64,000 nt of DNA from Capnocytophaga sputigena (lineage in GTDB: Bacteria > Bacteroidota > Bacteroidia > Flavobacteriales > Flavobacteriaceae). Numbering within the stretch: position 1 is the first letter of the stretch; every line of letters starts with the position of its first letter. The notes beneath the pieces are model-generated. The model ran no database searches, was not told the DNA's origin, and saw only the letters and a list, made by a program, of their open reading frames with translations. Position numbers and translations under genes: made by a program. Where the stretch lies: positions 1 to 64,000 of the forward strand of contig NZ_UAVP01000011.1 of the NCBI RefSeq assembly GCF_900446695.1, given 5' to 3'. This document shows positions 17,670 to 25,587 of this stretch, in pieces.

Positions 17670-18172
17670 AAGATTCTTTTTTATGGATGAAATTTGAGAT
17701 TACAAATTTAAATACCCATTTTCCATTGTTTGTTATGTGGTACTCCATTTACAATGAGTTGCTGAGCAGATAGAACAAGTTCAATTTGCAAGGATTCTGT
17801 GCTATTAGCATTAAAGTCTTCTGTAAAACTTACACAGAAAGCCTTTTTAAAAGAAAGTTCCTGCAATTTGCTCATTGCATCTCTACGATAGTAAATAATC
17901 TTACCATCTTTGGTTTCACTAACGCTATTCATCCATTTGAACAAGTCAGGTTCTCCTGTACTTTCCAAACGAATAAAGATCTCACCACCTCTTGGCATTC
18001 CTTTAGGTAGTCCTGTTTGATCTACATCTTGTGTAAAATTATATTTACAAGCTAATACATTGTAGGTTTTACCTTCTAATTCTAATTTAACTTTGAATGA
18101 CATATTCTTTTTATTTTATGAATTAAACTTAGTTCTTTTTGTTTTTTACAAAAATTGGGCAGCACTCTAAAG
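16303..18172 (-). repeat. Direct repeat 1b: vgrG 5' part plus hcp
   Basis: Second copy of the 1.87-kb block at 9060-10929 (offset 7243 bp). Here the right edge runs on into the second half of a terminator hairpin, so this copy is the likely parent of the duplication. Recombination between the two copies would delete or amplify the 7.2 kb with the LysM, membrane-immunity and PAAR-like effector genes. Confidence 0.85.
17708..18103 (-). CDS. tssD: Hcp tube protein (131-aa type, copy 2)
   Basis: 131-residue TssD, identical to the copy at 10465-10860 except for two residues. It lies behind a terminator hairpin (18151-18186) that separates it from the 128-residue Hcp genes, and 38 bp before vgrG copy 2. 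The sequence is clearly divergent from the 128-residue pair, with a longer GMPRGGEIFIRLESTGEPDLF region and a C-terminal NKQWKMGI. It may be the tube subunit paired with the accessory VgrGs, while the 128-residue forms make the bulk tube. That division is inference. Confidence 0.93.
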   Translation of the reverse strand: MSFKVKLELEGKTYNVLACKYNFTQDVDQTGLPKGMPRGGEIFIRLESTGEPDLFKWMNSVSETKDGKIIYYRRDAMSKLQELSFKKAFCVSFTEDFNANSTESLQIELVLSAQQLIVNGVPHNKQWKMGI

Positions 18173-18186
18173 CACTACCCAATTTT
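18151..18186 (-). terminator. Intrinsic terminator downstream of the 128-aa hcp genes
   Basis: A 9-bp perfect stem (aaaattggg at 18151-18159 with cccaatttt at 18178-18186) encloses a GC-containing loop. On the minus strand it is followed by a T-rich tail (tttttg). It sits just after the stop of hcp at 18195 and would reduce transcription into the 131-residue hcp and vgrG copy 2. The left half only is duplicated at 10920-10929. Confidence 0.7.
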
Positions 18187-18194
18187 CATAAGTC

Positions 18195-18581
18195 TTACAC
18201 CCACTCATTTTCGTAGGCACCTGTACCCATTTCTAATTTCCTTGCAGAAATAGTAAAGGATTCAGTGAGGGGTTTTTCTCCTGAGGCATCAAAATGCTCT
18301 CGATGTTTTACAAGATAAGCCTCAGTGAATTTCAATTCTTTTAGGGTAGCTTCACTATCTCTTTTTAAGAAAGTGATACTACCGTCTTTACGTTCAAAAG
18401 AATTTGTCATCCACTCGAAGAAGTCTGCTTCTCCTGTGCTTTCGACTATTACATCAATTTTTCCACCACGTGTAACGGTAGAAGGACGACCTGTTGCATC
18501 TGTTTCTTGGAACAATGCATAACTTACGCTAAGAACATTATATTCTTTGCCAGCTACTTTAAGTTTGGCTTTGAAAGACAT
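18195..18581 (-). CDS. tssD: Hcp tube protein (128-aa type, copy A)
   Basis: A 128-residue TssD starting MSFKAKLKVAGKEYNVLSVS, with VTRGGKIDVIVESTGEADFF, FLKRDSEATLKELKF and the C-terminus YENEWV. It shares most residues with copy B at 18633. It forms hexameric rings inside the TssB/C sheath. It is the last gene before the terminator at 18151-18186, so the operon tssB-tssC-hcp-hcp probably ends here. Confidence 0.95.
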   Translation of the reverse strand: MSFKAKLKVAGKEYNVLSVSYALFQETDATGRPSTVTRGGKIDVIVESTGEADFFEWMTNSFERKDGSITFLKRDSEATLKELKFTEAYLVKHREHFDASGEKPLTESFTISARKLEMGTGAYENEWV

Positions 18582-18632
18582 ACGCTTAAAAATTTAAAAG
18601 ATTAATAATTACATTAAAAAATCAAAAGAAGA

Positions 18633-19019
18633 TTACACCCATTCATTAGTATGTTTGGCTGTACCCATTTCAATCTCTTTGGCAGAGAGTGTAAAGGTTT
18701 CTGTCAGCGGATTATCACCTGCTGCATCGAAATCTTCTTTGTACTTCACGATGTAAGCTTCTTTAAATTTCAGCTCTTTCAAAGTAGCCTCACTGTCTCT
18801 TTTGAGGAAGATGATGCTTCCATCCTTGCGTTCGAAGGAGTTGGTCATCCACTCAAAAAGGTCGGTATCACCAGTGCTTTCGACGGTGATAGTAATTTTG
18901 CCACCTCTGGTAACCGAAGAAGGTCTACCTGTGACGTCGGTTTCTTGTAACATTCCGTAGTCCACGGAAACGATGTTGCGTTCTTTACCAGCAACATTCA
19001 GTTTGCATTTAAACGACAT
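18633..19019 (-). CDS. tssD: Hcp tube protein (128-aa type, copy B)
   Basis: A 128-residue TssD starting MSFKCKLNVAGKERNIVSVD, with VTRGGKITITVESTGDTDLF and C-terminus HTNEWV. It is immediately downstream of tssC, the usual place of the main structural hcp in T6SSiii loci. The 137-bp spacer to tssC (19020-19156) contains a weak imperfect hairpin around 19081-19108 but no clear promoter. Being tightly linked to the sheath genes, it is the best candidate for the major tube protein. Confidence 0.95.
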   Translation of the reverse strand: MSFKCKLNVAGKERNIVSVDYGMLQETDVTGRPSSVTRGGKITITVESTGDTDLFEWMTNSFERKDGSIIFLKRDSEATLKELKFKEAYIVKYKEDFDAAGDNPLTETFTLSAKEIEMGTAKHTNEWV

Positions 19020-19156
19020 AATTAAAATAAATTAAAATTTAATACTCAATAATACCAATTATGGAAATATATATAAAATGTCTCCAATGCCTTATGTTGG
19101 AAGTCTAAACCTTTTTTTTATTGTTTAAGGTGAATCATCCCTTCATAAGAGGTACT

Positions 19157-20524
19157 TTACTTTTGTTCATATTCAGTATCCCATTCATTAGCATCAGTTC
19201 CCTTGTGTCCATCCATTTTGATAAGGAAGTTTTTAGCGGGGAAATAAGGTTTCATATGAATGTCTAAATAGATTCTGTCTTTTTGTTTAGGGTCTTGTTC
19301 AAATCGTCTTATCTCGAAATTCTCAATAAGGTTTTTAGGACCTGTAATGCTATCCAAGAATTGGACAATTTGGTTCATAATATCCTTACGAGTAGTCGCT
19401 GTAAAATTCTCAAAAGCTCTACGGTTAAGGAAATCCATTAGTACTTTGGTCACATAGTCGAACACACGTACCACAGAATACGTTTGTAGTCCTAAGTTAT
19501 CTCCATTGAACAATGTTTTGCCTGAGAAAGCCATTACTTTTCCGTATTCATTTACCATAGGAATAAGTCCTAAACTTTCTAAGTTGGCTATTTCGCTTTT
19601 CTTCAAGTCGAAACGTACACCTTCTACTTCGTTGATACCTCCAAATTTCTTTCCTGCAGTTACCTGAGACATCAATGTTTTGTAGATTTTTCCAGCTAAA
19701 GCAGCGGAAGGAGGGACAAACAAATCGGTTGTTTCGCCTATTTCATTGAAACGGCCTCTACCTACTAGCCAGTTGCAGGTCATTAGTACATTGGCACGAT
19801 ACACATCGCCACCTGTGAGGTTTGCTTCGTCGAACATCTCCATTACATCATCGGGTTCGTCCAAGTGTTCAAAGTCAGTAACAAGCATTACTTTATTTTC
19901 GTGAGCGATTTTTGCCCATTTTTCGACTACCATATTAGAGCCTAAATAACCTGGAATCACTAACAACCCATAGTTATTTCTAAGGTCTAAACGGTCGTAG
20001 TTATCAGAAAGTTCGGCGTGTATGGTATCAATAAAACGCGTGTTATCAAGGTCTTTGAGTTGCTCTAAGGAAGCGTTCATCACTGTAACGTTTTTGATTT
20101 TGTCTTCCTCAGTATTTTTGTAAAACAAAGCTATAGTTCGATAGTTTGTTTCTAACTCACGAGTAGCCTCTACAGCATTGTATAAGTTTTTAGAAAGCAA
20201 CTCTTCTGCTGATTTTTGTTGGTCTTCACAATGTGCTACCATTTCAACCAAAGAATCACTTTGTTTTAAGACACTTGCCCAAAGTTCTAATGTTTTCTTT
20301 AGGGTATCTCTTTCTTTTTGCTTGCTACTTTCGGTAAGGAATATCTTTCTACGAGCATTCCTATCAGGATTTACATTTTGTACATTCTCTATGGATGCTT
20401 CTAACAAATCAAAACCTCCATAACGCACTAATTTATCTAATGACTTTTCTAATGAAATAGGTGATTTCTTAACAGATTCCTGTGCTTGTGATGCTGTATT
20501 TGCTGTTTCTATTTTATTTGACAT
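19157..20524 (-). CDS. tssC: T6SS contractile sheath large subunit TssC
   Basis: 455 residues, normal length for TssC. The central part contains GLLVIPGYLGSNMVVEKWAK, NVLMTCNWLVGRGRFNEIG and SVVRVFDYVTKVLMDFLNRR, and the C-terminus (IDLHMKP-like YLDIHMKPYFPAKNFLIKMD) is the sheath handshake region. TssC pairs with TssB to form the contractile sheath that fires the Hcp tube. It follows tssB by 32 bp in a tssB-tssC-hcp operon driven by the promoter at 21039-21070. Confidence 0.97.
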   Translation of the reverse strand: MSNKIETANTASQAQESVKKSPISLEKSLDKLVRYGGFDLLEASIENVQNVNPDRNARRKIFLTESSKQKERDTLKKTLELWASVLKQSDSLVEMVAHCEDQQKSAEELLSKNLYNAVEATRELETNYRTIALFYKNTEEDKIKNVTVMNASLEQLKDLDNTRFIDTIHAELSDNYDRLDLRNNYGLLVIPGYLGSNMVVEKWAKIAHENKVMLVTDFEHLDEPDDVMEMFDEANLTGGDVYRANVLMTCNWLVGRGRFNEIGETTDLFVPPSAALAGKIYKTLMSQVTAGKKFGGINEVEGVRFDLKKSEIANLESLGLIPMVNEYGKVMAFSGKTLFNGDNLGLQTYSVVRVFDYVTKVLMDFLNRRAFENFTATTRKDIMNQIVQFLDSITGPKNLIENFEIRRFEQDPKQKDRIYLDIHMKPYFPAKNFLIKMDGHKGTDANEWDTEYEQK

Positions 20525-20556
20525 TGTTTCAAATATTTAATTGTAATATTGGGAAA

Positions 20557-20997
20557 TTAACTCAACTCAGCTATTAGAGCTTCTAAAGTGTCCTGTAGGG
20601 CTTTTTTAGCATCAGGATCTTCCAAGGCTGCTTTAAGGAGTTTGTTTGTTTTGAGTTGTTTGATTATTTTCTGATATTGGTCTTTTTCAGTAGCCAATCC
20701 CGTGAGGAAAGCGCTTTGGGCTGTAATTCCTTTGGTACCAAAATCTCCCAAGTTTTTAAAGGTCAATTCTTCTACTTTGGTAGCTCCTTCACTGTCTTCA
20801 AAATCTACTTTCATAGTAGGCTTGAAGTGCTCGAATACCTTGTCTAAGGTATTGAGACCTTCCACTAATTCGGGTTTTACGGGGTTTTCTGCACTGAGCT
20901 TTTGAGCTATCAATGTGCGATTAGGAGCTATCTCTAAAATAGCTTCACTAGCGTCTATAGGCACTTCGTTGCCTCCTATTCCTTTGTTTGTTAGCAT
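20557..20997 (-). CDS. tssB: T6SS contractile sheath small subunit TssB
   Basis: 146 residues: MLTNKGIGGNEVPIDASEAI, ENPVKPELVEGLNTLDKVFE and a C-terminal helix-rich stretch (LKAALEDPDAKKALQDTLEA). It is the TssB partner of TssC and stabilises the sheath. It is the first gene of its operon, preceded by about 240 bp of non-coding DNA with a good promoter. Confidence 0.95.
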   Translation of the reverse strand: MLTNKGIGGNEVPIDASEAILEIAPNRTLIAQKLSAENPVKPELVEGLNTLDKVFEHFKPTMKVDFEDSEGATKVEELTFKNLGDFGTKGITAQSAFLTGLATEKDQYQKIIKQLKTNKLLKAALEDPDAKKALQDTLEALIAELS

Positions 20998-21038
20998 TGA
21001 ATGATGTTTTTAAATTTTTATCAAACTTGATTACGCGA

Positions 21039-21070
21039 CAAATGTAGTTAAAATTGAAATACAAAGCAAA
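21039..21070 (-). promoter_or_regulatory. Bacteroidota-type promoter of tssB-tssC-hcp
   Basis: On the minus strand TTTG (21070-21067), a 20-bp spacer and TACATTTG (21046-21039) match the Bacteroidota housekeeping consensus TTTG-N19/20-TAnnTTTG exactly. It lies about 42 bp upstream of the tssB ATG. The same TACATTTG box recurs before tssG and two vgrG genes. Confidence 0.75.
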
Positions 21071-21165
21071 TTTTCATTCAAATATTTTTCAAATTATTTT
21101 TGAAATGTATTTTAATCTATTGTAAAACAAGTGAATATAAAAAATGTTTTTAGGTAAAAAAATAG

Positions 21166-21190
21166 AAAAGCACCTAAAGAAGATGCTTTT
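21166..21190 (-). terminator. Intrinsic terminator after tssF
   Basis: A 7-bp perfect stem aaaagca / tgctttt with an 11-nt loop lies 52 bp beyond the tssF stop. On the minus strand the hairpin is followed by ctattttttt. It insulates the tssB promoter from the long tssF-containing transcript. It would also work on the plus strand. Confidence 0.6.
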
Positions 21191-21241
21191 TTTGATATAT
21201 TTCTGTAAAAGAAATGTATAGTTTTACACGGTGATGTTGAA

Positions 21242-23068
21242 TTACTTCTCAAAAATCCTATAGGGATAAATATTTGTAGAGGCTTTTTCTAATTTAATCA
21301 AGAAACTATCCTTTAAGTATTCCCATTCTGTTTCACTTACTTCTACCTCTTTATTTTTATTTAGGTAAATATCTATAGTTCTTTTAAAGCCTCCTTTTAG
21401 TGAGACCTCTTTTTTAGTGCCTTTTTGTACCTCTAATCCTTTGATTGTGTGCTTGAAATGGCTTTTGGCAAAGGTTTTTACATCGGCAATGGTAACAATT
21501 CTACCTCGTGAAAGCAATGCATTGCGATATTCTAAAATTTTATCGGAAGTAGTAAGTCCGCGTCTACCTCCAAAGGAAGGTTTTACAACAATAGCTTTGC
21601 TAATGGCTGTTTTGTTTTCACTATCACAAACTAATGAGATACCTGTTTTTATATCATTTCCTTCTTCTGCGGCTGTATGCCAATAGGAAATAGTAAAATT
21701 CATATCCATTTCTTTATTATTAGAAGAGAATATTAGATATGGATTGGGATTTAGTGATAGATTTTTTTCTTTTATATTTTGATAGATAGAGGCTAAGTTT
21801 TGACCTATTTGTTTGAGTTCTTCTTCGATAGCGAAATCATTTCCTATAGCTGAAAAAGAAGCGGTTTCCTCTCTAATAAGACCTAAGAGGTGTTGCAGGT
21901 GTTCTAAGGCATTTCTTTCGTCAAAGCGAGCTACGCCTCCTCGTCTTAACACGATGGAAATATTATCATCTGATAAATAATTCTTTACATCATATCTTTT
22001 TTTGTAGTTATCAGATATATAATCTATATCTAAGAAGGAATCTTCTCCAGTAATAGGGTAAATAGTAAGCTGTCCTTTGATACGTTTGTAATCTTCGGTA
22101 TTACGTATATTGATAGCAGGCACACAATTTAGAGCAATACGTACATTTTCTAGGACTTTAGGAGTAATGACTTCATAAAATTTGAACTGTAACCATATAA
22201 TATCTTTCTCTGTAATAAACTTATGATCGAGGAAGTAGTTTTCTAATAAAGTAGTTGCTACCGATTTTTCTTCTTCTGTTTTAGGATAAATAGTACCTTT
22301 TAGAGTAAAGAAATTTGCTTGATAGAATTGATTTACTTCGTTGTATATAGCATCTATACCTGTGTAATTCTTAGAGATAATGTTTTCGTATTCAATACTA
22401 TTAGTAGGTGTGTTATATCCTTCTACCAATTCATATTCTTTGCCCTCTGAAAAGACTTTTACTTGTTGAAGGTAATAGGTAAAAAACTCTTTTTGCTCTT
22501 TGTTATTTACATCTATGTAAAAACACAAATCTTCTAATTTTTCTACTCCTGGAGCGTGTATTCCTATCCAAAACTCACCTGAAGGGATATTCCTCTCTGA
22601 GCGAGCTATCTCTTCCTGATAGAAAAAACTTTCTTGCTGGAGCACTTTATTGCCATAGAGCAAATATTTTACCTGAGCAGTGGTAAGTTTCATTTCTAAA
22701 GTAGGACTGAAATAGATGTCTTTTGTATTTACCTGAGTTGGGTCGTATATATTTTGAGTTTTTTTGATAGCCTTGAAATGATTATAACGAGAGAGCTGGA
22801 CGTTATTTTCTACAGGGGTGAGTTGTAACAATGTTTGAGAAGGTACCACTCCTACTATTTGATTGGGGAAAATAATCTCAAGGATTCGATCTGTAATTCG
22901 TGCGCGGGAATTTTCTTGTTCAAAGCGCAATTTTTCAAGTTCTGAAGCACAAGCTGAAAGAAGCAATTCTAAAACTGGGTCGAAAGCACTTTCGGACTCT
23001 AACTCACTATAGCCCCACATTCGTGAAGCTCTTTTTATCATTCTATTTTTTATTTGTTCCTGATTCAT
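21242..23068 (-). CDS. tssF: T6SS baseplate subunit TssF
   Basis: 608 residues. The N-terminus (MNQEQIKNRMIKRASRMWGY, FDPVLELLLSACASELEKLR, ITDRILEIIFP) is characteristic of TssF of the T6SSiii baseplate wedge. The middle contains the LLQLTPVENNVQLSRYNHFK region and the C-terminus an LEVQKGTKKEVSLKGGFKRT strand region. With TssE, TssG and TssK it forms the wedge around the VgrG hub. It is the last gene of the region C transcript and is followed by a terminator. Confidence 0.93.
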   Translation of the reverse strand: MNQEQIKNRMIKRASRMWGYSELESESAFDPVLELLLSACASELEKLRFEQENSRARITDRILEIIFPNQIVGVVPSQTLLQLTPVENNVQLSRYNHFKAIKKTQNIYDPTQVNTKDIYFSPTLEMKLTTAQVKYLLYGNKVLQQESFFYQEEIARSERNIPSGEFWIGIHAPGVEKLEDLCFYIDVNNKEQKEFFTYYLQQVKVFSEGKEYELVEGYNTPTNSIEYENIISKNYTGIDAIYNEVNQFYQANFFTLKGTIYPKTEEEKSVATTLLENYFLDHKFITEKDIIWLQFKFYEVITPKVLENVRIALNCVPAINIRNTEDYKRIKGQLTIYPITGEDSFLDIDYISDNYKKRYDVKNYLSDDNISIVLRRGGVARFDERNALEHLQHLLGLIREETASFSAIGNDFAIEEELKQIGQNLASIYQNIKEKNLSLNPNPYLIFSSNNKEMDMNFTISYWHTAAEEGNDIKTGISLVCDSENKTAISKAIVVKPSFGGRRGLTTSDKILEYRNALLSRGRIVTIADVKTFAKSHFKHTIKGLEVQKGTKKEVSLKGGFKRTIDIYLNKNKEVEVSETEWEYLKDSFLIKLEKASTNIYPYRIFEK

Positions 23069-23109
23069 CTATAATTATGTGATTTATAGTGTATAATTAT
23101 GCTAAAATA

Positions 23110-23538
23110 TTAATAAGACAAGGGGCTTACAAAAAAAGAAAAATCATAAACAAAAGGGCGATTGGTTTCTAAAACAATGGCTCTTACAGATACTAATACT
23201 TTTTTCTTTATTCGCTTTTTGTTTATTTCTCCTAAGTTTTGTTCTGAAATTTTTATTTCTATATCTTGTAGAAAAATTCGTTTTTCGTGTTGAATGATAC
23301 TATTTTTTAAACTTTTGGCGACAAAAACTTTTAGCTCGTCATCGCTTTTGAGAAGGTCAAAATCAGTATCCCATAATTCACAACCATAGGTTTCATCGAA
23401 CTTACATTCTCCAAAAACAGTTGTCATCAAGGTGAAAATTGATTGAGAGATAGAATCTTCTAAAGCTATTTTAGCAAGGTCTTGTTTTTTCATTAGACCT
23501 CCAAAATCAATAGGGAGTTTGTAATATATTCCTTTCAT
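23110..23538 (-). CDS. tssE: T6SS baseplate subunit TssE (gp25-like)
   Basis: 142 residues starting MKGIYYKLPIDFGGLMKKQD. It has the gp25/TssE pattern: an IALEDSISQSIFTLMTTVFG helix, GCELWDTDFDLL, then SIIQHEKRIFLQDIEIKI, where the E-x-R-I pattern is the conserved gp25 motif. It nucleates sheath assembly at the baseplate. It lies 41 bp upstream of tssF and directly downstream of the small lipoprotein and effector remnants of region C. Confidence 0.9.
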   Translation of the reverse strand: MKGIYYKLPIDFGGLMKKQDLAKIALEDSISQSIFTLMTTVFGECKFDETYGCELWDTDFDLLKSDDELKVFVAKSLKNSIIQHEKRIFLQDIEIKISEQNLGEINKKRIKKKVLVSVRAIVLETNRPFVYDFSFFVSPLSY

Positions 23539-23565
23539 ACAGTTTGTTGTGGGTATTTGATTATT

Positions 23566-23739
23566 CTACTTTGTATTGTTTAAGTTCCGATAATATATTT
23601 TATACCCTTTGATCTCAAAACGATGTTTTTGTTTTTTAAAGAATTCAATAGCTTCTTTGCGTTGAGCATCAAGAGTAGCTTGTCCGTTGCAGGCAATGGT
23701 AATAAAGGCTACAATAAGAATAATTAATACTTTTTTCAT
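23566..23739 (-). CDS. Small lipoprotein
   Basis: A 57-residue frame starting at the ATG at 23739: MKKVLIILIVAFITIACNGQ with lipobox TIAC, then a short basic tail ending YRNLNNTK. An earlier ATG at 23748 would add three residues (MPK) and overlaps the stop of the effector remnant upstream (23741-23743). I chose 23739 because it gives a normal lipoprotein signal. Either a small immunity protein or a truncated relic. No family recognised. Confidence 0.5.
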   Translation of the reverse strand: MKKVLIILIVAFITIACNGQATLDAQRKEAIEFFKKQKHRFEIKGYKIYYRNLNNTK

Positions 23740-23740
23740 T

Positions 23741-23945
23741 TTAGGCATTTCTTTTATCGGGTTCTACTAAAAAGGAGTGATTGTTGCGTCTCCTATTTAC
23801 GCGATTGATGTAATACTCGGCATTCTGGGCGATGTATTGCTGTTCTTTTTGGAAAATGTTTTTGCAATACTGCTGGTATTGTTCTTCACTTCCACTGCTT
23901 TTAGCGTATTGCTTGTCGCTGGTTACTTTTAGATTTTTTGTTACT
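23741..23945 (-). pseudogene. C-terminal remnant of an unknown effector or other gene
   Basis: A frame without its own start runs through LKVTSDKQYAKSSGSEEQYQ, QYCKNIFQKEQQYIAQNAEY and ends LVEPDKRNA at 23741, overlapping the small lipoprotein start. Its composition is protein-like (Q/Y-rich, helical) and unlike random out-of-frame DNA. It begins inside the last codons of the lipoprotein at 23941 in another frame. I interpret it as the 3' end of a gene displaced when the 362-residue lipoprotein gene was inserted. Confidence 0.5.
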
Positions 23946-25029
23946 TCTGAAATTCCCCTACCATTATGCGCCCACCACTCTCGGGAGAATCTCCTCGAAA
24001 GAATATGCCTTCGGTTACCAAAAATTCATCTTTATAAAAGCCAAAAGTACTTTGTAAGATAGAAAAACCTTTTACATTATGTGTTTTCCAAGTTTTGCCA
24101 TAATCATAAGAAAAACGAATTTCGGGAGAGGTACCTAAGGCTGAATAGTCGCAAATAAAATTGTTGTATCTGTAATGTTTTTGCCTATTGTCCTTATTGA
24201 TAACATACAACAACTCTTCATCTAAATTATAAATCTTTTCTTCATACTTTTCCTCATCATCTTCATTCTTTACTTGCTGTAATGTTAGCGGACTATCAGC
24301 CTCATCTATAGGTAAAAAGTAATCATATTTATTTTTGAGTTTCTTATATAACTTCTCTTGTTGAGAGATGACATTGTAAATATACAAATCATTGTTTTTC
24401 ATATAAATCAAATCTCCATTCTGATTGATAGGATAAGTAGGTATATTTTTAATTGCTTTGGGTATTTCATACATTTTGCTTCGGTTTGATATATCCATTA
24501 CATATTCATTTTCTTTGTTGCTATACATAATATATCTGCCGTCAAAAATACCATACCATATACTCAAATCATTATCACACTCATCTATTTTTTCCACCTT
24601 AAGTGTTTTATTGTTAAATAGATAAATAAAATGATGCTCTCCCGAAGTCTCTATAATGCAGTAGTTCTCAGTTTTGTAAAAACTATCAAAGTAATTTCCT
24701 TCTAAGAGGATTTCCTTATAGGTTTTACCTTTGTCGGTAGAGACAAAAAGCACCGCTTGTTTTTCCAAAATTTCAGGATCAAAAGCTCGCAAATCTTTTT
24801 CTGCTCCCAATAAAATAGTTTGGCTGTTGATTACTGCAATGCCATTTATCTCAATAGCTGCCCCTGCATTAAAATAACCTTCATATACTTTTTGCTTATA
24901 CAAATCCATAAAGTTGTATTGGGCAGTCCATTTCATATTGTCGTCTTTGGGTGTGAACATAGAACAAGAGGTTAGGAATTTAGCTATGAGTAAAAATAAT
25001 AATGGTTTTGTAACAAATTTCTGTGGCAT
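23941..25029 (-). CDS. Lipoprotein with propeller-like repeats, probable immunity protein
   Basis: 362 residues. Signal peptide MPQKFVTKPLLFLLIAKFLT followed by SCS (lipobox LTSC). The mature part has recurring blade-like segments (VLFVSTDKGKTYKEI, IRFSYDYGKTWKTHNVKG) resembling sialidase/BNR Asp-box repeats (S-x-D-x-G-x-T-W), which suggests a beta-propeller. The leader is nearly the same as in the DUF2931 lipoprotein at 33575, and a DUF2931 tail remnant lies just upstream, so it was joined to that gene family's promoter-proximal end by recombination. Periplasmic or outer-membrane immunity protein is the likely role. Confidence 0.6.
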   Translation of the reverse strand: MPQKFVTKPLLFLLIAKFLTSCSMFTPKDDNMKWTAQYNFMDLYKQKVYEGYFNAGAAIEINGIAVINSQTILLGAEKDLRAFDPEILEKQAVLFVSTDKGKTYKEILLEGNYFDSFYKTENYCIIETSGEHHFIYLFNNKTLKVEKIDECDNDLSIWYGIFDGRYIMYSNKENEYVMDISNRSKMYEIPKAIKNIPTYPINQNGDLIYMKNNDLYIYNVISQQEKLYKKLKNKYDYFLPIDEADSPLTLQQVKNEDDEEKYEEKIYNLDEELLYVINKDNRQKHYRYNNFICDYSALGTSPEIRFSYDYGKTWKTHNVKGFSILQSTFGFYKDEFLVTEGIFFRGDSPESGGRIMVGEFQK

Positions 25030-25072
25030 ATTTTTAGTCTAAGGGGTGGGAGTTATGACATTTCTATTTGTA
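25030..25072 (-). pseudogene. Scar: C-terminal remnant of a DUF2931 gene
   Basis: The frame NRNVITPTP, ending in a stop just before the ATG at 25029, copies the last residues of the DUF2931 lipoprotein at 33575 (DRNVITPTPLD). It shows that a DUF2931 gene once stood upstream of this lipoprotein, as in the pair at 33575/34720. Confidence 0.75.
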
Positions 25073-25077
25073 AAAAA

Positions 25078-25587
25078 TTAATTATCATCTATTTTTTCTA
25101 TTATTTGTGGGTTATCTGGATTTTTAATCTCATAAATACCTTTTTTGAAAGGAATTGTTATACTTATATTGTATTTTTCTCTTTTAAATGGATAAAAAAT
25201 AAAATTAATAATCATTTTTTCCTCCTTGTTATTGGTAATAAGTATCCTATCAAATATTGTATTATCGTAATTTGTCCTTCCTAATAGAATACAAATCTTA
25301 TCTTGTTTTATAAAAATATCTTTTTCAGGAGTTTTTTCTATTTTTATATTAGACTCATCTGAACTTTTTTTATATCTATTAATTTTACGATTTTTTGTAA
25401 ATTCTACACTATATCCTAAATTAGAATAAAGTTTATCCGCTTTCTTATAAAAAAGAATTACATCGTTTTTATTGTCCAACACTTCGATTTCTAAATTAAT
25501 TAAGGAATATTTAAAACTCGGTTGTGCTTCTATTTTCAAACTTATGATTAAAAAGAAAAGAATATATTTAATTTGTTGCATTTTCAA
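25078..25587 (-). CDS. Secreted protein, probable immunity to the pyroglutamyl-peptidase-like effector
   Basis: 169 residues with a Sec signal peptide (MKMQQIKYILFFLIISLKIE, then AQP; no lipobox cysteine). The mature part is beta-rich with a basic bias and no family I recognise. Its start overlaps the 3' end of the effector gene at 25568 by 20 bp, so the two are translationally coupled. Overlap, signal peptide and position indicate that it neutralises that effector in the periplasm. Confidence 0.6.
   Translation of the reverse strand: MKMQQIKYILFFLIISLKIEAQPSFKYSLINLEIEVLDNKNDVILFYKKADKLYSNLGYSVEFTKNRKINRYKKSSDESNIKIEKTPEKDIFIKQDKICILLGRTNYDNTIFDRILITNNKEEKMIINFIFYPFKREKYNISITIPFKKGIYEIKNPDNPQIIEKIDDN

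Larger units (their letters stand above)
21001..21241. other. Intergenic region between tssF and tssB
   Basis: No gene is visible. It holds the tssB promoter (21039-21070) and the tssF terminator (21166-21190). The stretch 21071-21160 is very AT-rich and carries no other recognisable signal. Confidence 0.75.

Noticed and set aside
19081-19108. Hairpin between tssC and hcp as a terminator
   Set aside because: The stem is short and imperfect, the T-tract lies on the wrong side for the minus strand, and hcp is expected to be co-transcribed with tssC.
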